NCBI RefSeq assembly: GCF_022788635.1
Contig: NZ_CP076024.1
Coordinates: forward strand, 1,736,001-1,800,000
Length of the DNA stretch: 64,000 bases
Source of the DNA: Methylobacter sp. S3L5C
Lineage (GTDB): Bacteria > Pseudomonadota > Gammaproteobacteria > Methylococcales > Methylomonadaceae
Direction: 5' to 3'
In this document: one piece after another, positions 1-13,444 of the stretch
Position numbering within the stretch: position 1 is the first letter of the stretch
Layout: each line of letters begins with the position of its first letter
Position numbers and translations under genes: made by a program
Notes under the pieces: model-generated
The model's input: only the letters and a program-made list of their open reading frames with translations
Databases searched by the model: none
Told to the model about the DNA's origin: nothing

Positions 1-2
1 AG

Positions 3-455
3 GGCGGCAAGATATTGTTATGTGGTAATGGCGGTAGTGCGGCTGATTGTCAGCATATCGCAGCAGAATTTGTTGTGCGCTATGAAAAAAAGCGCAAAGC
101 TATGGCTGCCATTGCCTTGACGACAGATAGTTCTATTTTGACAGCTCATGCCAATGATTTTGATTTTGAAACGGTTTTTTCGCGTCAGGTGGAAGCGCTT
201 GGTAACGACAAGGATTGTTTGATCGCAATTTCTACCTCAGGAAAAAGTAAAAATATACTAAGAGCAGTCGAAGCTGCAAAGTTAAAAGGCATGGCGGTTA
301 TTGGCTTAACCGGCGGTGATGGCGGTGAGCTAAGTGGGCTGGCAACGGTTTCGGTTATTGTGCCTTCGACGGTCACGGCAAGAATACAAGAAGCACATAT
401 TTTAATTGGTCATTGGTGGTGTGGTGCGATTGAGGAGGCTTTAAGTGCTGTTTAA
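3..455 (+). CDS. gmhA: Phosphoheptose isomerase GmhA (5' end outside window)
   Basis: Converts sedoheptulose 7-phosphate to D-glycero-D-manno-heptose 7-phosphate, the first step of ADP-heptose synthesis for the LPS inner core, in the cytoplasm. The visible part is a SIS (sugar isomerase) domain: [18 protein letters not shown] near its start, the STSGKSKN phosphate-binding loop in the middle and an [11 protein letters not shown] segment near the C-terminus. The reading frame is open to the left edge, so roughly the first 45 residues of the usual ~190 are missing. It overlaps the start of hldE by 11 bases, indicating one operon with the next two genes. Identity is strong from the motifs and from the context. 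Confidence 0.93.
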   Translation, partial: GGKILLCGNGGSAADCQHIAAEFVVRYEKKRKAMAAIALTTDSSILTAHANDFDFETVFSRQVEALGNDKDCLIAISTSGKSKNILRAVEAAKLKGMAVIGLTGGDGGELSGLATVSVIVPSTVTARIQEAHILIGHWWCGAIEEALSAV

Positions 456-1869
456 AACACCTGATTTTGGATTGGCCCGAATCATTGTTATTGGTGATGT
501 TATGCTGGATCGTTATTGGTCCGGGCAGGCGTTGCGTATATCTCCTGAAGCACCCGTGCCAGTTGTTAAGGTTAAATCGGTTGAAGACCGCATAGGCGGC
601 GCTGGCAATGTCGCGCTTAATATCGCCAAATTAGGCGGCAAAGTGACTTTGCTGGGTGTTGTGGGTGATGATGCCGAAAGTAAAATTTTAAGGGAGTTAC
701 TCGAAGCCGAGGGAGTGGTGTGCGATTTTGTTGTTGAGCCGTTGTTACGTAGCATCTGTAAGCTTCGTGTCATGGCGCAGCATCAACAATTGATCCGGCT
801 GGATTTTGAAGATACGCCGATAAAATTTGATCAAGAGGCTTTAAAGACGGCCTTAATCAGGCATTTTCCACAAAACGATGTGGTAGTTTTTTCCGACTAT
901 GGCAAGGGAACTTTGGCGGATGTTTCAGCTTATATTATTGCCGCCAGACAAGCCGGTGTTAAGGTTTTGGTAGATCCCAAGGGTGTTGATTATCAGCGTT
1001 ATGCGCAAGCTGACTTGATAACGCCGAACCTGGCTGAGTTACAAGCGGTGGTGGGGGCCTGTGAAAATAATCAACATTTAATTGAAAAAGGGCGTGAGCT
1101 TTTAGCTTTGTATCAAATTCCAACACTGTTATTGACTCGTGGCGAAGCGGGTATGACGCTGATAGATCATGATCAGGTGCATTCATTGCCGGCGCAAGCC
1201 AAAGATGTTTTTGATGTAACCGGAGCCGGAGACACGGTTATTGCTGTAATGGCTTTAGGTGTCTCGCTTGGTATGCCGTTGGTTGAAGTTATGTATCTGG
1301 CTAATTTGGCTGGCGGTATTGTGGTCGGTAAATTGGGAACATCAACGGTTTCATTACAAGAATTGGCGCGCGCCATGCACGGCGATAGAGATTCACTGTA
1401 TGGCGTTGTTTCCGAAGAAGAATTGGCCAGGCTTTTTGCACGGGCAAAAGCCCATGATGAAAAAATCATAATGACTAATGGTTGCTTTGATTTGCTGCAT
1501 GCCGGGCATGTCGCTTATTTGGAGCAGGCAAAAGCACTGGGTGATCGTTTGTGTGTGGCAGTTAATTCCGATGCTTCAGTTAAACAACTCAAGGGTGAAT
1601 CACGACCGATTAACGGTTTACATGAACGTATGACAGTACTGGCCGCATTGGCTTGTGTTGACTGGGTGGTGCCGTTTACAGAAGAAACACCTGAGCGTTT
1701 GTATTGTGCATTGTTGCCTGATGTTATTGTTAAGGGTGGTGATTATAGCCCTGAGCAAGTCGTAGGTGGCGATTGCGTTATTAAGGCGGGTGGTGAAGTA
1801 AAAATATTGCAGTTTGTCGATGGTCAATCAACAACAGCGATGATTAACAAGGCGAGGAAGATGGAATGA
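445..1869 (+). CDS. hldE: Bifunctional heptose 7-phosphate kinase / heptose 1-phosphate adenylyltransferase HldE
   Basis: Carries out two steps of ADP-heptose synthesis: phosphorylation of D-glycero-D-manno-heptose 7-phosphate and later adenylylation of the 1-phosphate. The protein is 474 aa, the normal length for the fused enzyme. Residues ~1-315 are a PfkB/ribokinase domain, with GGAGNVALN near the N-terminus and the DVTGAGDT anion-hole/catalytic motif near residue 258. Residues ~340-474 are a nucleotidyltransferase domain with [16 protein letters not shown] carrying the HxGH motif. The start is GTG at 445, preceded at a good distance by AGGAG (433-437) inside gmhA. The stop overlaps the hldD start as ATGA, so the pair is translationally coupled. 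Confidence 0.96.
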   Translation: MLFKTPDFGLARIIVIGDVMLDRYWSGQALRISPEAPVPVVKVKSVEDRIGGAGNVALNIAKLGGKVTLLGVVGDDAESKILRELLEAEGVVCDFVVEPLLRSICKLRVMAQHQQLIRLDFEDTPIKFDQEALKTALIRHFPQNDVVVFSDYGKGTLADVSAYIIAARQAGVKVLVDPKGVDYQRYAQADLITPNLAELQAVVGACENNQHLIEKGRELLALYQIPTLLLTRGEAGMTLIDHDQVHSLPAQAKDVFDVTGAGDTVIAVMALGVSLGMPLVEVMYLANLAGGIVVGKLGTSTVSLQELARAMHGDRDSLYGVVSEEELARLFARAKAHDEKIIMTNGCFDLLHAGHVAYLEQAKALGDRLCVAVNSDASVKQLKGESRPINGLHERMTVLAALACVDWVVPFTEETPERLYCALLPDVIVKGGDYSPEQVVGGDCVIKAGGEVKILQFVDGQSTTAMINKARKME

Positions 1870-2819
1870 TTATTGTCACGGGTGGTGCTGGTTTTATAGG
1901 GAGTAATCTGATTCGGGCATTAAATCAGCGCGGTGAAAGTAATATATTGTTGATTGACCACTTGGTCAATGGTCGAAAGATGCACAATATAGCGGATCTT
2001 GATGTGGCTGATTACATGGATAAAACGGAATTTATCGAACAGATTGAAAAGCCGGGTTTTTTAAGTGGTGTACGGGCAATTTTTCATCAGGGTGCTTGTT
2101 CTGCAACCACGGAATGGGATGGACAGTTTGTTATGAAAAATAACTATGACTACTCAAAGCGCTTATTGCATTGTTGTATTGAAAATAACATTGCTTTTAT
2201 TTATGCGTCTTCTGCTTCGGTTTATGGGAACGGAGAGCATGGCTTTCGTGTTGACCGTAGTTGTGAGCAGCCCATTAATATGTATGCTTATTCAAAGTTT
2301 CAATTCGATCAATATGTTCGGCGGGTATTGCCGACAACAACAATTCCGATTGTAGGCTTTCGCTATTTTAATGTTTACGGCCCAAGAGAACAGCACAAAG
2401 GGGCTATGAGTAGTACAACGTTCCATTTTAATCAACAGGTCATAGCGCAAAAAAAGGCAAAATTGTTTGAGGGTTGTGATGGCATGGCTAATGGCGAACA
2501 ACAACGCGATTTTGTTTATGTCGATGATGTGGTCGATGTTAATTTATGGTTTCTTGATCATCCAGAGCAGCGTGGTATTTACAATGTAGGGACGGGTAAG
2601 GCGGAAACGTTTAATGCTGTTGCCAACGCAGTCATTGCTTGGCATAAGGACGGTTGTATTGAATACATTCCTTTTCCGGAGCATCTAAAGGGAGCCTATC
2701 AAAGTTATACGCAGGCAGATATTTCCGGATTAACGCAGGCAGGTTATACCAAAGAGTTTTTATCTGTTAAACAGGGAGTTACAAAATATCTGGATTGGCT
2801 GAATCTAGGTGTGAGGTAA
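1866..2819 (+). CDS. hldD: ADP-L-glycero-D-manno-heptose 6-epimerase HldD
   Basis: Epimerises ADP-D-glycero-D-manno-heptose to the L,D form used to build the LPS inner core. It is a 317-aa extended short-chain dehydrogenase with an N-terminal Rossmann motif GGAGFIGSN, the catalytic YxxxK as YAYSKFQFD near residue 140, and the family signature FRYFNVYGPREQHKG. GAGGAAG at 1854-1860 is a good ribosome binding site for ATG 1866, and the start overlaps the hldE stop by four bases. It is the last gene of the heptose operon; the rRNA promoters begin 16 bases downstream. Confidence 0.95.
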   Translation: MIIVTGGAGFIGSNLIRALNQRGESNILLIDHLVNGRKMHNIADLDVADYMDKTEFIEQIEKPGFLSGVRAIFHQGACSATTEWDGQFVMKNNYDYSKRLLHCCIENNIAFIYASSASVYGNGEHGFRVDRSCEQPINMYAYSKFQFDQYVRRVLPTTTIPIVGFRYFNVYGPREQHKGAMSSTTFHFNQQVIAQKKAKLFEGCDGMANGEQQRDFVYVDDVVDVNLWFLDHPEQRGIYNVGTGKAETFNAVANAVIAWHKDGCIEYIPFPEHLKGAYQSYTQADISGLTQAGYTKEFLSVKQGVTKYLDWLNLGVR

Positions 2820-2835
2820 TTAAACATATAACCGC

Positions 2836-2863
2836 TTGACGGTTTTGATTGTGGCTGTATAAT
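2836..2863 (+). promoter_or_regulatory. rRNA promoter P1
   Basis: TTGACG (2836-2841) and TATAAT (2858-2863) are separated by 16 bases, a near-consensus sigma-70 promoter. It is followed by a GC-containing discriminator (ACGCAG), as is common in stringently controlled rRNA promoters. It lies 16 bases after the hldD stop and about 390 bases before 16S. Confidence 0.8.
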
Positions 2864-2929
2864 ACGCAGTTCTTTCGGGGCAGCGACTTCGGAAGGGCAG
2901 GAGGCTTTAAGTTAAAGTTAACACGGAGG

Positions 2930-2957
2930 TTGACAAGTTGTTCAGGTAGGCTATAAT
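2930..2957 (+). promoter_or_regulatory. rRNA promoter P2
   Basis: Perfect TTGACA (2930-2935) and perfect TATAAT (2952-2957) with a 16-base spacer, the second of three tandem promoters spaced about 95 bases apart. The base run after the -10 (GGCCGG) is a GC-rich discriminator. Confidence 0.85.
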
Positions 2958-3026
2958 GGCCGGCTTCTTCGGGGTAACGTAGTTTGACCCTGAACCAAGA
3001 CAGCAACAGGCAATGTCGACAAGGAG

Positions 3027-3054
3027 TTGACAAACCGAATCCGCTCTGTATAAT
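3027..3054 (+). promoter_or_regulatory. rRNA promoter P3
   Basis: Perfect TTGACA (3027-3032) and TATAAT (3049-3054) with a 16-base spacer, the promoter nearest to 16S. The discriminator is AGGCGG. The identical spacer length in all three promoters suggests they arose by duplication. Confidence 0.85.
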
Positions 3055-3084
3055 AGGCGGACTCAACGGTGCTGCGGCACCAAC

Positions 3085-3095
3085 GCTCTTTAACA
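3085..3095 (+). promoter_or_regulatory. rRNA leader boxA antitermination site
   Basis: GCTCTTTAACA matches the boxA element bound by NusB/NusE in rRNA leaders. A boxC-like GTGTGGG run follows about 20 bases later. The same 11-mer recurs ahead of 23S at 5149-5159. Confidence 0.8.
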
Positions 3096-3098
3096 ACT

Positions 3099-4838
<1,740 letters not shown>

Positions 4839-4855
4839 GTAGCAGTATGAGCCCA

Positions 4856-4932
<77 letters not shown>

Positions 4933-4995
4933 CCTTGCCGCAAGGTAAGCGTGATGAGGCCTGGGGGATGTAAGCAAGAACAAGCAAGACACACT

Positions 4996-5071
4996 GGGGC
5001 TATAGCTCAGCTGGGAGAGCACCTGCCTTGCACGCAGGGGGTCAGCGGTTCGATCCCGCTTAGCTCCACCA
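4996..5071 (+). tRNA. tRNA-Ala (anticodon TGC)
   Basis: A 76-nt cloverleaf starting GGGGCTATAGCTCAGC, with anticodon TGC at 5029-5031 and encoded CCA at 5069-5071. It is nearly identical to the E. coli spacer tRNA-Ala outside the anticodon stem. Confidence 0.97.
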
Positions 5072-5464
5072 ATTCTATAACGTTTCGATTCGCAAAACGA
5101 ATCAGCAGAGACCTTATAGAATTGGTGTATATACTTTATACACGAATAGCTCTTTAACAATTTGGAAATCTGTAACAACGTAATCTTGATCTGTAAAGGT
5201 GACAGGATTACGCAACGAGTTCGAGTACACAGACGAAGTCAGCAAATAGTAGCAAGGCTAGCAACATTAAGCAATTAATCAAGCAAAACCGGCGACTAGA
5301 TAGCGAAACAACAGAAAAGTACGCGAATGAGTTCTCAAAAACAGAAAAAAGCGATTAAGAAAGCTGATCGGTATAACACGTAATGCTGTTAACCGACTGG
5401 CCAGGCAACAGAAAACACCCTGTTGGCTGGTGGGTCGGCGAAAACAGACTTATTGGGGTTATAT
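5072..5464 (+). other. tRNA-Ala to 23S spacer with hairpins and second boxA
   Basis: No gene is present. An inverted repeat begins at the tRNA 3' end: CCAATTCTATAA (5069-5080) pairs with TTATAGAATTGG (5114-5125), enclosing a smaller GATTCG/CGAATC hairpin. A second boxA, GCTCTTTAACA, is at 5149-5159 and would maintain antitermination into 23S. The end of the spacer (from ~5451) forms one strand of the 23S processing stem. Confidence 0.75.
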
Positions 5465-8355
<2,891 letters not shown>

Positions 8356-8583
8356 ATATAACACCCAATCAGTTTGGGCGAGTTATACGCCGGGACGGTT
8401 AGCAATAACTGTTCTGGCCAGCCGATTATCGCTAATCACTGTAAAAAAGAACACAAAAAAAGCAGCAAAAAGTTAGTTGATATGAAGCTAACCAAAAAAG
8501 TGTTACAGATTTCCAGCGTTGTGTTTAACCGCACAGCGAAGACCGTCGACAGGCAAATAAAATAGCCTGCGACGACACCAGTT

Positions 8584-8701
8584 TGCTTGGTGACCATAGC
8601 GAGCGTGAACCACCCGATCCCATCCCGAACTCGGAAGTGAAACCGCTTAGCGCCGATGATAGTGTGGCAGTTTGCCATGCGAAAGTAGGGAATTGCCAAG
8701 C
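8584..8701 (+). rRNA. rrf: 5S ribosomal RNA
   Basis: A gene of about 118 nt with TGCTTGG at the 5' end pairing with CCAAGC at the 3' end, and the conserved ACCCGATCCCATCCCGAACT segment. It is 228 bases after 23S and directly before a strong terminator. Confidence 0.95.
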
Positions 8702-8710
8702 GCTTAAATT

Positions 8711-8742
8711 AAAAACCCAAGATAATCTCTTGGGTTTTTTTT
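8711..8742 (+). terminator. rRNA operon intrinsic terminator
   Basis: CCCAAGA (8716-8722) and TCTTGGG (8728-8734) form the stem with a 5-base loop, extended by flanking A/T pairs and followed by a run of T. It is a textbook Rho-independent terminator just after 5S. Confidence 0.92.
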
Positions 8743-8865
8743 TGCCAAAAATTTATACGTAAACTCAGACATGGTAGTCGTGGAATTTGCTTTATATAGA
8801 AAATACATCACTATGAATAATAAGGTATAATTTAAACTTTTCGTGGTAACTCCAGTAAATAAAGC

Positions 8866-10446
8866 ATGTCAGAAACACATCCAGAATTGCAACGGCGTCG
8901 TACATTCGCCATCATTTCACATCCAGATGCGGGTAAAACCACCATTACTGAAAAACTCTTGTTATTCGGTGGTGCTATTCAGCTTGCCGGTTCGGTAAAA
9001 GGGCGTAAAGCGGCGCGTCACGCGACCTCTGACTGGATGGAGATGGAAAAAGAACGAGGTATTTCTGTTACCACGTCAGTAATGCAGTTTGAACATAATA
9101 ATTGCATTATTAACCTGCTCGACACTCCCGGACATGAAGACTTTTCGGAAGATACTTATCGAACGTTAACTGCGGTAGATTCAGCGCTGATGGTAATAGA
9201 CGTTGCCAAAGGCGTTGAAATGCGCACGATTAAGTTAATGGAAGTGTGTCGGTTACGTACTACGCCCATTCTTACCTTTATTAATAAATTGGATAGGGAA
9301 GGACGTGAACCCATTGAATTAATGGACGAAGTCGAAAATGTATTAAAAATTAAATGTGCACCTATGACATGGCCTATTGGCATGGGTAAACGCTTTAAAG
9401 GGGTTTATCATCTTTATAAAGATGAAATTCATTTGTTTAGCGCACAACATGGCGGAAAAATTGCTGAAGCCCAAGTTATCAAAGGTTTAAATAATCCCAA
9501 ACTGGATGAATTGCTTAAATATCAGGCAGAAGAATTACGGGACGAAATTGAATTGGTTAAAGGTGCCAGTCACGAGTTTGATCTTGAAGACTATCTGGCA
9601 GGAAATTTAACGCCGGTGTTTTTTGGTTCTGCCGTCAATAATTTCGGGATTCTTGAGTTACTGGATGCCTTCTCGGAATATGCGCCATCACCCAGGCCAA
9701 GACAGGCCGAACAGCGAGTCGTTTCCCCTGAAGAGGAAAAATTTACCGGTTTTGTATTTAAAGTTCAGGCCAACATGGATCCATCTCATAGAGACCGGGT
9801 TGCGTTTTTGCGTGTATGTTCCGGTAAATTCGATAAAGGCATGAAGGTTCATCATGTTCGCATTAATAAAACTATTCAGGTTGGTAATGCCATCACCTTT
9901 CAGGCAGACACCCGTAAAAGCGTAGAAGAAGCATATCCCGGTGATATCATTGGTTTACATAACCACGGCACCATTCAGGTTGGTGATACTTTTACTCAAG
10001 GTGAAATACTTAAATATGGCGGTATTCCTTATTTTGCTCCTGAATTATTCCGTCGGGTTATTTTAAAAGATCCGCTGAGAGCCAAAGCCTTACAAAAGGG
10101 ACTTGTGCAACTGACTGAAGAAGGCGCAACGCAGTTATTTAAACCATTAAAAAATAATGACCTTATTCTGGGTGCAGTCGGTATTTTACAATTTGACGTT
10201 ACCGCATTTCGACTGAAAGGCGAATATAATGTTGAATGTGTTTATGATGCTGTGCCCATCTCAACGGTGCGCTGGGTCAGTTCTGACAAGCCCGCTAAAC
10301 TTGAAGATTTCAAGAAAAAAGCATTTGATAATCTGGCTGAAGACGGTGGTGGTTATCTGGTTTATCTTGCCAATAGCCGGGTAAATTTACAGTTGACAGA
10401 GGAACGTTGGCCGGATATTAAATTCAGTGCTACCAGAGAATTATAG
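8866..10446 (+). CDS. prfC: Peptide chain release factor 3
   Basis: RF3 is a translational GTPase that removes RF1/RF2 from the ribosome after termination and assists post-peptidyl-transfer quality control. The 526-aa length is normal. Motifs: P-loop [13 protein letters not shown] near residue 18, G3 [16 protein letters not shown], and G4 NKLDREGR. The C-terminal half carries the RF3-specific domains (for example [18 protein letters not shown]). Start ATG 8866; the ribosome site is weak. A TATAAT at 8826-8831 with no clear -35 is a possible promoter. It is a single-gene unit between the rRNA terminator and a convergent gene. Confidence 0.96.
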   Translation: MSETHPELQRRRTFAIISHPDAGKTTITEKLLLFGGAIQLAGSVKGRKAARHATSDWMEMEKERGISVTTSVMQFEHNNCIINLLDTPGHEDFSEDTYRTLTAVDSALMVIDVAKGVEMRTIKLMEVCRLRTTPILTFINKLDREGREPIELMDEVENVLKIKCAPMTWPIGMGKRFKGVYHLYKDEIHLFSAQHGGKIAEAQVIKGLNNPKLDELLKYQAEELRDEIELVKGASHEFDLEDYLAGNLTPVFFGSAVNNFGILELLDAFSEYAPSPRPRQAEQRVVSPEEEKFTGFVFKVQANMDPSHRDRVAFLRVCSGKFDKGMKVHHVRINKTIQVGNAITFQADTRKSVEEAYPGDIIGLHNHGTIQVGDTFTQGEILKYGGIPYFAPELFRRVILKDPLRAKALQKGLVQLTEEGATQLFKPLKNNDLILGAVGILQFDVTAFRLKGEYNVECVYDAVPISTVRWVSSDKPAKLEDFKKKAFDNLAEDGGGYLVYLANSRVNLQLTEERWPDIKFSATREL

Positions 10447-10467
10447 GTAATAGTTTAACCTTGCAAA

Positions 10468-10502
10468 AATCAATCCCAAAGCCAAGTGCTTGGGGATTGA
10501 TT
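10468..10502 (-). terminator. Intrinsic terminator between prfC and convergent gene
   Basis: AATCAATCCC (10468-10477) pairs with GGGATTGATT (10493-10502), with an inner CCAAG/CTTGG helix. Read on the minus strand the stem is followed by TTTTTGC, so it mainly serves the small gene at 10565-10831; the hairpin may also act on prfC. Confidence 0.75.
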
Positions 10503-10564
10503 AAATAACGAGCAAACCTTGGTACTATAAATATTAAAGACGCGTACGTTATTAGATAGAAGGT

Positions 10565-10831
10565 TTAATCAGTCAGGCGTTTACTGATACGAGCGTAAGC
10601 ATCTTTCAACTCTTCACCCACTATTTTAGCTTTGGCTATAAACTCTTCCGATGTTTCTTTTGATTCATCAGCGATCTCAGCCGCCTTGATTTTTAGGGTA
10701 TCCCAATGTTTATCTGCTTCTTCAAATTCTTCCTTGGCTTCCATAGAAGCGAGATGAAGTTTTAGCGTAATTTCATCACGTTCTGATTTCAACTTTTCCA
10801 ATAAATTATCAAATTCTATTTTGACTGACAT
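10565..10831 (-). CDS. Small charged coiled-coil protein, unknown function
   Basis: An 88-aa protein, almost entirely predicted helical and rich in Glu, Lys and Ala, with heptad-like hydrophobic spacing (FDNLLEKLKSERDEI, then ISKRLTD at the end). No signal peptide or membrane segment is present. The start is supported by GAGGTAA six bases upstream of the ATG, and a terminator follows the gene, so it looks like a real stand-alone gene. I do not recognise a named family. Similar short helical proteins occur in many proteobacteria, and no role can be assigned. Confidence 0.7.
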   Translation of the reverse strand: MSVKIEFDNLLEKLKSERDEITLKLHLASMEAKEEFEEADKHWDTLKIKAAEIADESKETSEEFIAKAKIVGEELKDAYARISKRLTD

Positions 10832-11064
10832 GATTTACCTCATTGTTACTTGATTAAAAATTCGGAGTATCAGGAATAAAAACATTCTATCCTAAAGGTT
10901 TTTATTATTAGAAAGCTATTTAGTGATCCACAACTTGCTCTTTTCAAACTATATCATAGCTTAAAAATTTTGCATGGTCTTTATTCTGGTGCGATTAAAA
11001 ACCATGGTCTATTTTTGTGCAGCGGTTATAAATCGATTTCCGGATAAGGTAATACTCCAGAGAG

Positions 11065-11868
11065 TTATAAAAAACGACAATTTATAGATTCAAAAACAGC
11101 ACAGGTTAATCTTCCTGATGCATAAGCACCGGTGTCTAAACCGATACGATTATGAAGAATTTCCGGCTCATCAGTGATGGTATGTCCATGTACGATGATC
11201 TTGCCGTGAAATAAGTCGCTAGTTAAAAATTCTTCCCGAATCCACAGCATATCTTCAGGGCGTTGAAGATGAAGTTTAATTTTAGGTTTAATGCCGGCAT
11301 GTACAAAAAAATAGTTACCTATTTCATATTTAAGGGCTAAGTGTTCAAAAAAATCTGAATGTCTGGCGGGTAATTTTTTTTTAAATTCAACTTGTAATCG
11401 TGCTAAATCAGTTAAAGTTGGAATGCCATCAATATGCACACCGTAACTTGCCAGTGTTGACAGGCCGCCAAATTTGAACCAGTCGTGAGCAATTAAGGCG
11501 TCTTTACCCAATAAAAATTGTAATAAAACCTGTTCATGATTACCTAATAAAAATACTTTTTTAAAGTCAGGAAAATTATTTCCTAACAAACAATCAACAA
11601 CTTGTCTGGATTGATTTCCTCTATCGATGTAATCACCCAGATAGACCAGTATTTTAACACCCTCAAAATGTGCGGCATCAAAGCTGATTTTCTGGTGAGC
11701 TTCTAACAATAAATCTAAGCGACCATGAATATCGCCAATACAATAAAGCCTGTGGTTTTTTGGTAAGCCAGGGACGGAGGGCTCATTTTTTTTTGAGCAT
11801 AGAATTTTTTTTAAGATAGATTTCAAAACAGTATTAGATTTTTTCCAGTCATCAAGTGAATAAGGCAA
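11065..11868 (-). CDS. PPP-family metallophosphatase (Ser/Thr phosphatase-like)
   Basis: A 267-aa cytoplasmic phosphoesterase of the PPP/ApaH superfamily. All metal-ligand motifs are visible in order: YCIGDIHGR (GDxHG), YLGDYIDRGNQS (GDxxDRG), LLGNHEQ (GNHE), FFVHAGIKP and IIVHGHTI. Known members dephosphorylate proteins or hydrolyse dinucleoside tetraphosphates; the substrate here cannot be told. The start is unusual: no ATG precedes the domain, and the best candidate is TTG at 11868, with AGGA just upstream on the minus strand. That ribosome site falls inside a repeated sequence shared with position ~55830. The ~50 residues before the domain are basic and poorly conserved-looking. Confidence 0.85.
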   Translation of the reverse strand: MPYSLDDWKKSNTVLKSILKKILCSKKNEPSVPGLPKNHRLYCIGDIHGRLDLLLEAHQKISFDAAHFEGVKILVYLGDYIDRGNQSRQVVDCLLGNNFPDFKKVFLLGNHEQVLLQFLLGKDALIAHDWFKFGGLSTLASYGVHIDGIPTLTDLARLQVEFKKKLPARHSDFFEHLALKYEIGNYFFVHAGIKPKIKLHLQRPEDMLWIREEFLTSDLFHGKIIVHGHTITDEPEILHNRIGLDTGAYASGRLTCAVFESINCRFL

Positions 11869-12004
11869 TTTCCTAAGAAGAATATACCCAAGTCGCTGGC
11901 CTTTTTATTCATTGTCTGCGTTGTCAAAATATTTACGTAGCAAGCTACGCGCCTGTTTTTCCGCCTTGAAAATAAAAAAAATTCTGAGCCACTTGGGTAT
12001 ATTC
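11866..12004. repeat. Inverted-repeat-bounded intergenic element (copy 1)
   Basis: A perfect 14-base inverted repeat, GAATATACCCAAGT at 11880-11893 and its complement at 11991-12004, brackets ~125 bases with no gene. A second palindrome, CGTAGC-AA-GCTACG, is at 11936-11949. Bases 11863-11895 recur, with a few changes, at 55818-55850, including the preceding AAGGCAATTTCCT. It has the look of a small non-autonomous mobile or REP-type element, and its left edge supplies the start region of the phosphatase gene. Confidence 0.7.
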
Positions 12005-12427
12005 ATTCTTGGATATCGCCTAAATTAAAGCCTCTTTAAAGAGTCGTTTTTAGTTTTAACAGGTAAGGTAATAAATTAAATTGAAACTCAGCCATAACTA
12101 ACTAACTAACTAACCAACCAACCAACCAACCAACCAACCAACCAACCAACCAACCTGCGTGATTGTTTGGTTATTAGCTTACACGTTTTTTTTTATAATT
12201 TGCATTATAGTTTTTAGTTTTGTAAGTATTTAACGATAGTTATGTTAGTCTGTCCATGATAATCAAGGGATTCATAACAATATGCAAAAACTGTTTTTGT
12301 TACCCATATTATCTAGCGTTAGCCGCTTCCTAATTTTTATAGTCCCGTTATCTTTTATTTGATTTCCATCATGACTACTGAAGTTGTTTGATTGACCACT
12401 CCAAAAACGTAATTTTTGAGAATTTTT
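12005..12427. other. Gene-free region upstream of bphO
   Basis: AT-rich, about 420 bases. It contains the tetranucleotide repeat listed separately (12096-12155) and a run of nine T at about 12186-12194. No convincing sigma-70 promoter was found, although it must contain the promoter of the heme oxygenase/phytochrome operon. No open frame of note. Confidence 0.5.
12096..12155. repeat. Tetranucleotide tandem repeat, (AACT)4(AACC)11
   Basis: Fifteen uninterrupted 4-base units: four AACT then eleven AACC, 60 bases in all. It lies ~270 bases upstream of the heme oxygenase start. Such arrays change length by slipped-strand mispairing, so the region may vary between cells or strains. Confidence 0.97.
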
Positions 12428-13084
12428 ATGACATCATCATTCAAGAGTTCGCAGGATAAAAATAAAGGCTTAACATTACGAACATTACTGCGCGATGCGA
12501 CTCATCACCATCACTTACAGCTCAATCGACATCTGTTACTCGCGGGACTGACGCAGCCAAACTATCCGTTAAGCCATTACCAGACTCTGCTATGCACTTA
12601 TTATCAGCTTTATGCCTTACTGGAAGGGCGTATCAATTTATTTCTTAAAGGTCATTTGGTAGCATTTAATTATAGCGAACGCAGCAAGTTATCCTGGCTG
12701 ATTAAAGATCTGGATTTTTTTCAAATTGATATTCTGGCTCTGCATACTTTGTCACAAACCGCGACCGATTTTTTAAAAATAGAGACTATCGGGCAACTGG
12801 TGGGAGTGCTGTACGTGGTGGAAGGATCTACCTTGGGTGGGCAGATGATTTCTCAAGTGTTGGCAAAAAATTATAGTTTTAGGCATGATGCCGGTAGTTG
12901 TTTTTTTATCGGTTATGGCGAAAAGACAATGACCTTCTGGCAACAATTCATTGCTTTTTCTGATACCCTTTCGGGCGATAAACACGAATGCCAAGCCGCA
13001 GTTGAGGCAGCTGGCCAGACTTTTCAATTATTTAATCAGGTTCTGGATGACGTTGTGCATCAAAACTACATGACGGTATCTTAA
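12428..13084 (+). CDS. bphO: Heme oxygenase BphO
   Basis: Opens heme to biliverdin, the chromophore of bacteriophytochromes, releasing CO and iron. The 218-aa protein has the bacterial heme oxygenase layout: LRDATHHHHLQLN near residue 25, carrying the likely proximal histidine, and the glycine-rich distal helix LYVVEGSTLGGQMI near residue 130. ATG 12428 is preferred; a TTG four codons earlier is possible. The gene ends three bases before the phytochrome gene begins, the classic bphO-bphP operon, which fixes its role as chromophore supplier. Confidence 0.9.
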   Translation: MTSSFKSSQDKNKGLTLRTLLRDATHHHHLQLNRHLLLAGLTQPNYPLSHYQTLLCTYYQLYALLEGRINLFLKGHLVAFNYSERSKLSWLIKDLDFFQIDILALHTLSQTATDFLKIETIGQLVGVLYVVEGSTLGGQMISQVLAKNYSFRHDAGSCFFIGYGEKTMTFWQQFIAFSDTLSGDKHECQAAVEAAGQTFQLFNQVLDDVVHQNYMTVS

Positions 13085-13087
13085 GCG

Positions 13088-13390
13088 ATGAATAAGGTAA
13101 ATCAACAGGCGCTGGAACAAGCTTTACAACTCTGTGCTGCAGAGCCCATTCATCAGATTGGCAATATTCAGCCGCATGGTGCAGTACTGGTTTTAAGTGC
13201 GGACAGTCAGCGCACCATACTTCAGGCTAGTGCCAATATTAACTGTTTTATTGATTTTTCTGGCGATGTTGTACTTGGTAAATCACTGGCAGAATTGATA
13301 GGAACTTCTTCAGCATTACATATTGAGCAGTTGCTTTTCGATACCCCAATCCACCACCAGGCTACCTGTTTAATCAGCGTTTATCAGTAA
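13088..13390 (+). CDS. bphP: Bacteriophytochrome, N-terminal fragment (PAS-like domain, ends at in-frame TAA)
   Basis: A 100-aa fragment with the start of the phytochrome photosensory core: the biliverdin-binding cysteine at residue 16 in LQLCAAEPIHQIGNIQPHG, followed by most of the N-terminal PAS domain. The frame ends at TAA 13388-13390, then continues in the same frame with the rest of the domain (QISVDLDVHIYSAG) into the large open frame downstream. A single C-to-T change (CAA to TAA) would explain the break. Start ATG 13088, three bases after bphO. Alone this fragment could not form the knotted PAS-GAF unit unless it associates with the downstream product. Confidence 0.8.
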   Translation: MNKVNQQALEQALQLCAAEPIHQIGNIQPHGAVLVLSADSQRTILQASANINCFIDFSGDVVLGKSLAELIGTSSALHIEQLLFDTPIHHQATCLISVYQ

Positions 13391-13444
13391 CAAATATCGG
13401 TAGACCTTGATGTACATATTTATAGTGCCGGTGTTTTCTGGGTA

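Noticed and set aside
12096-12155. Short tandem array considered as a CRISPR-like repeat
   Set aside because: Units are 4 bases with no spacers; it is a microsatellite. No CRISPR array was found in the window.
13388-13390. Frameshift as the cause of the phytochrome break
   Set aside because: The two parts are in the same frame; the break is a single stop codon.
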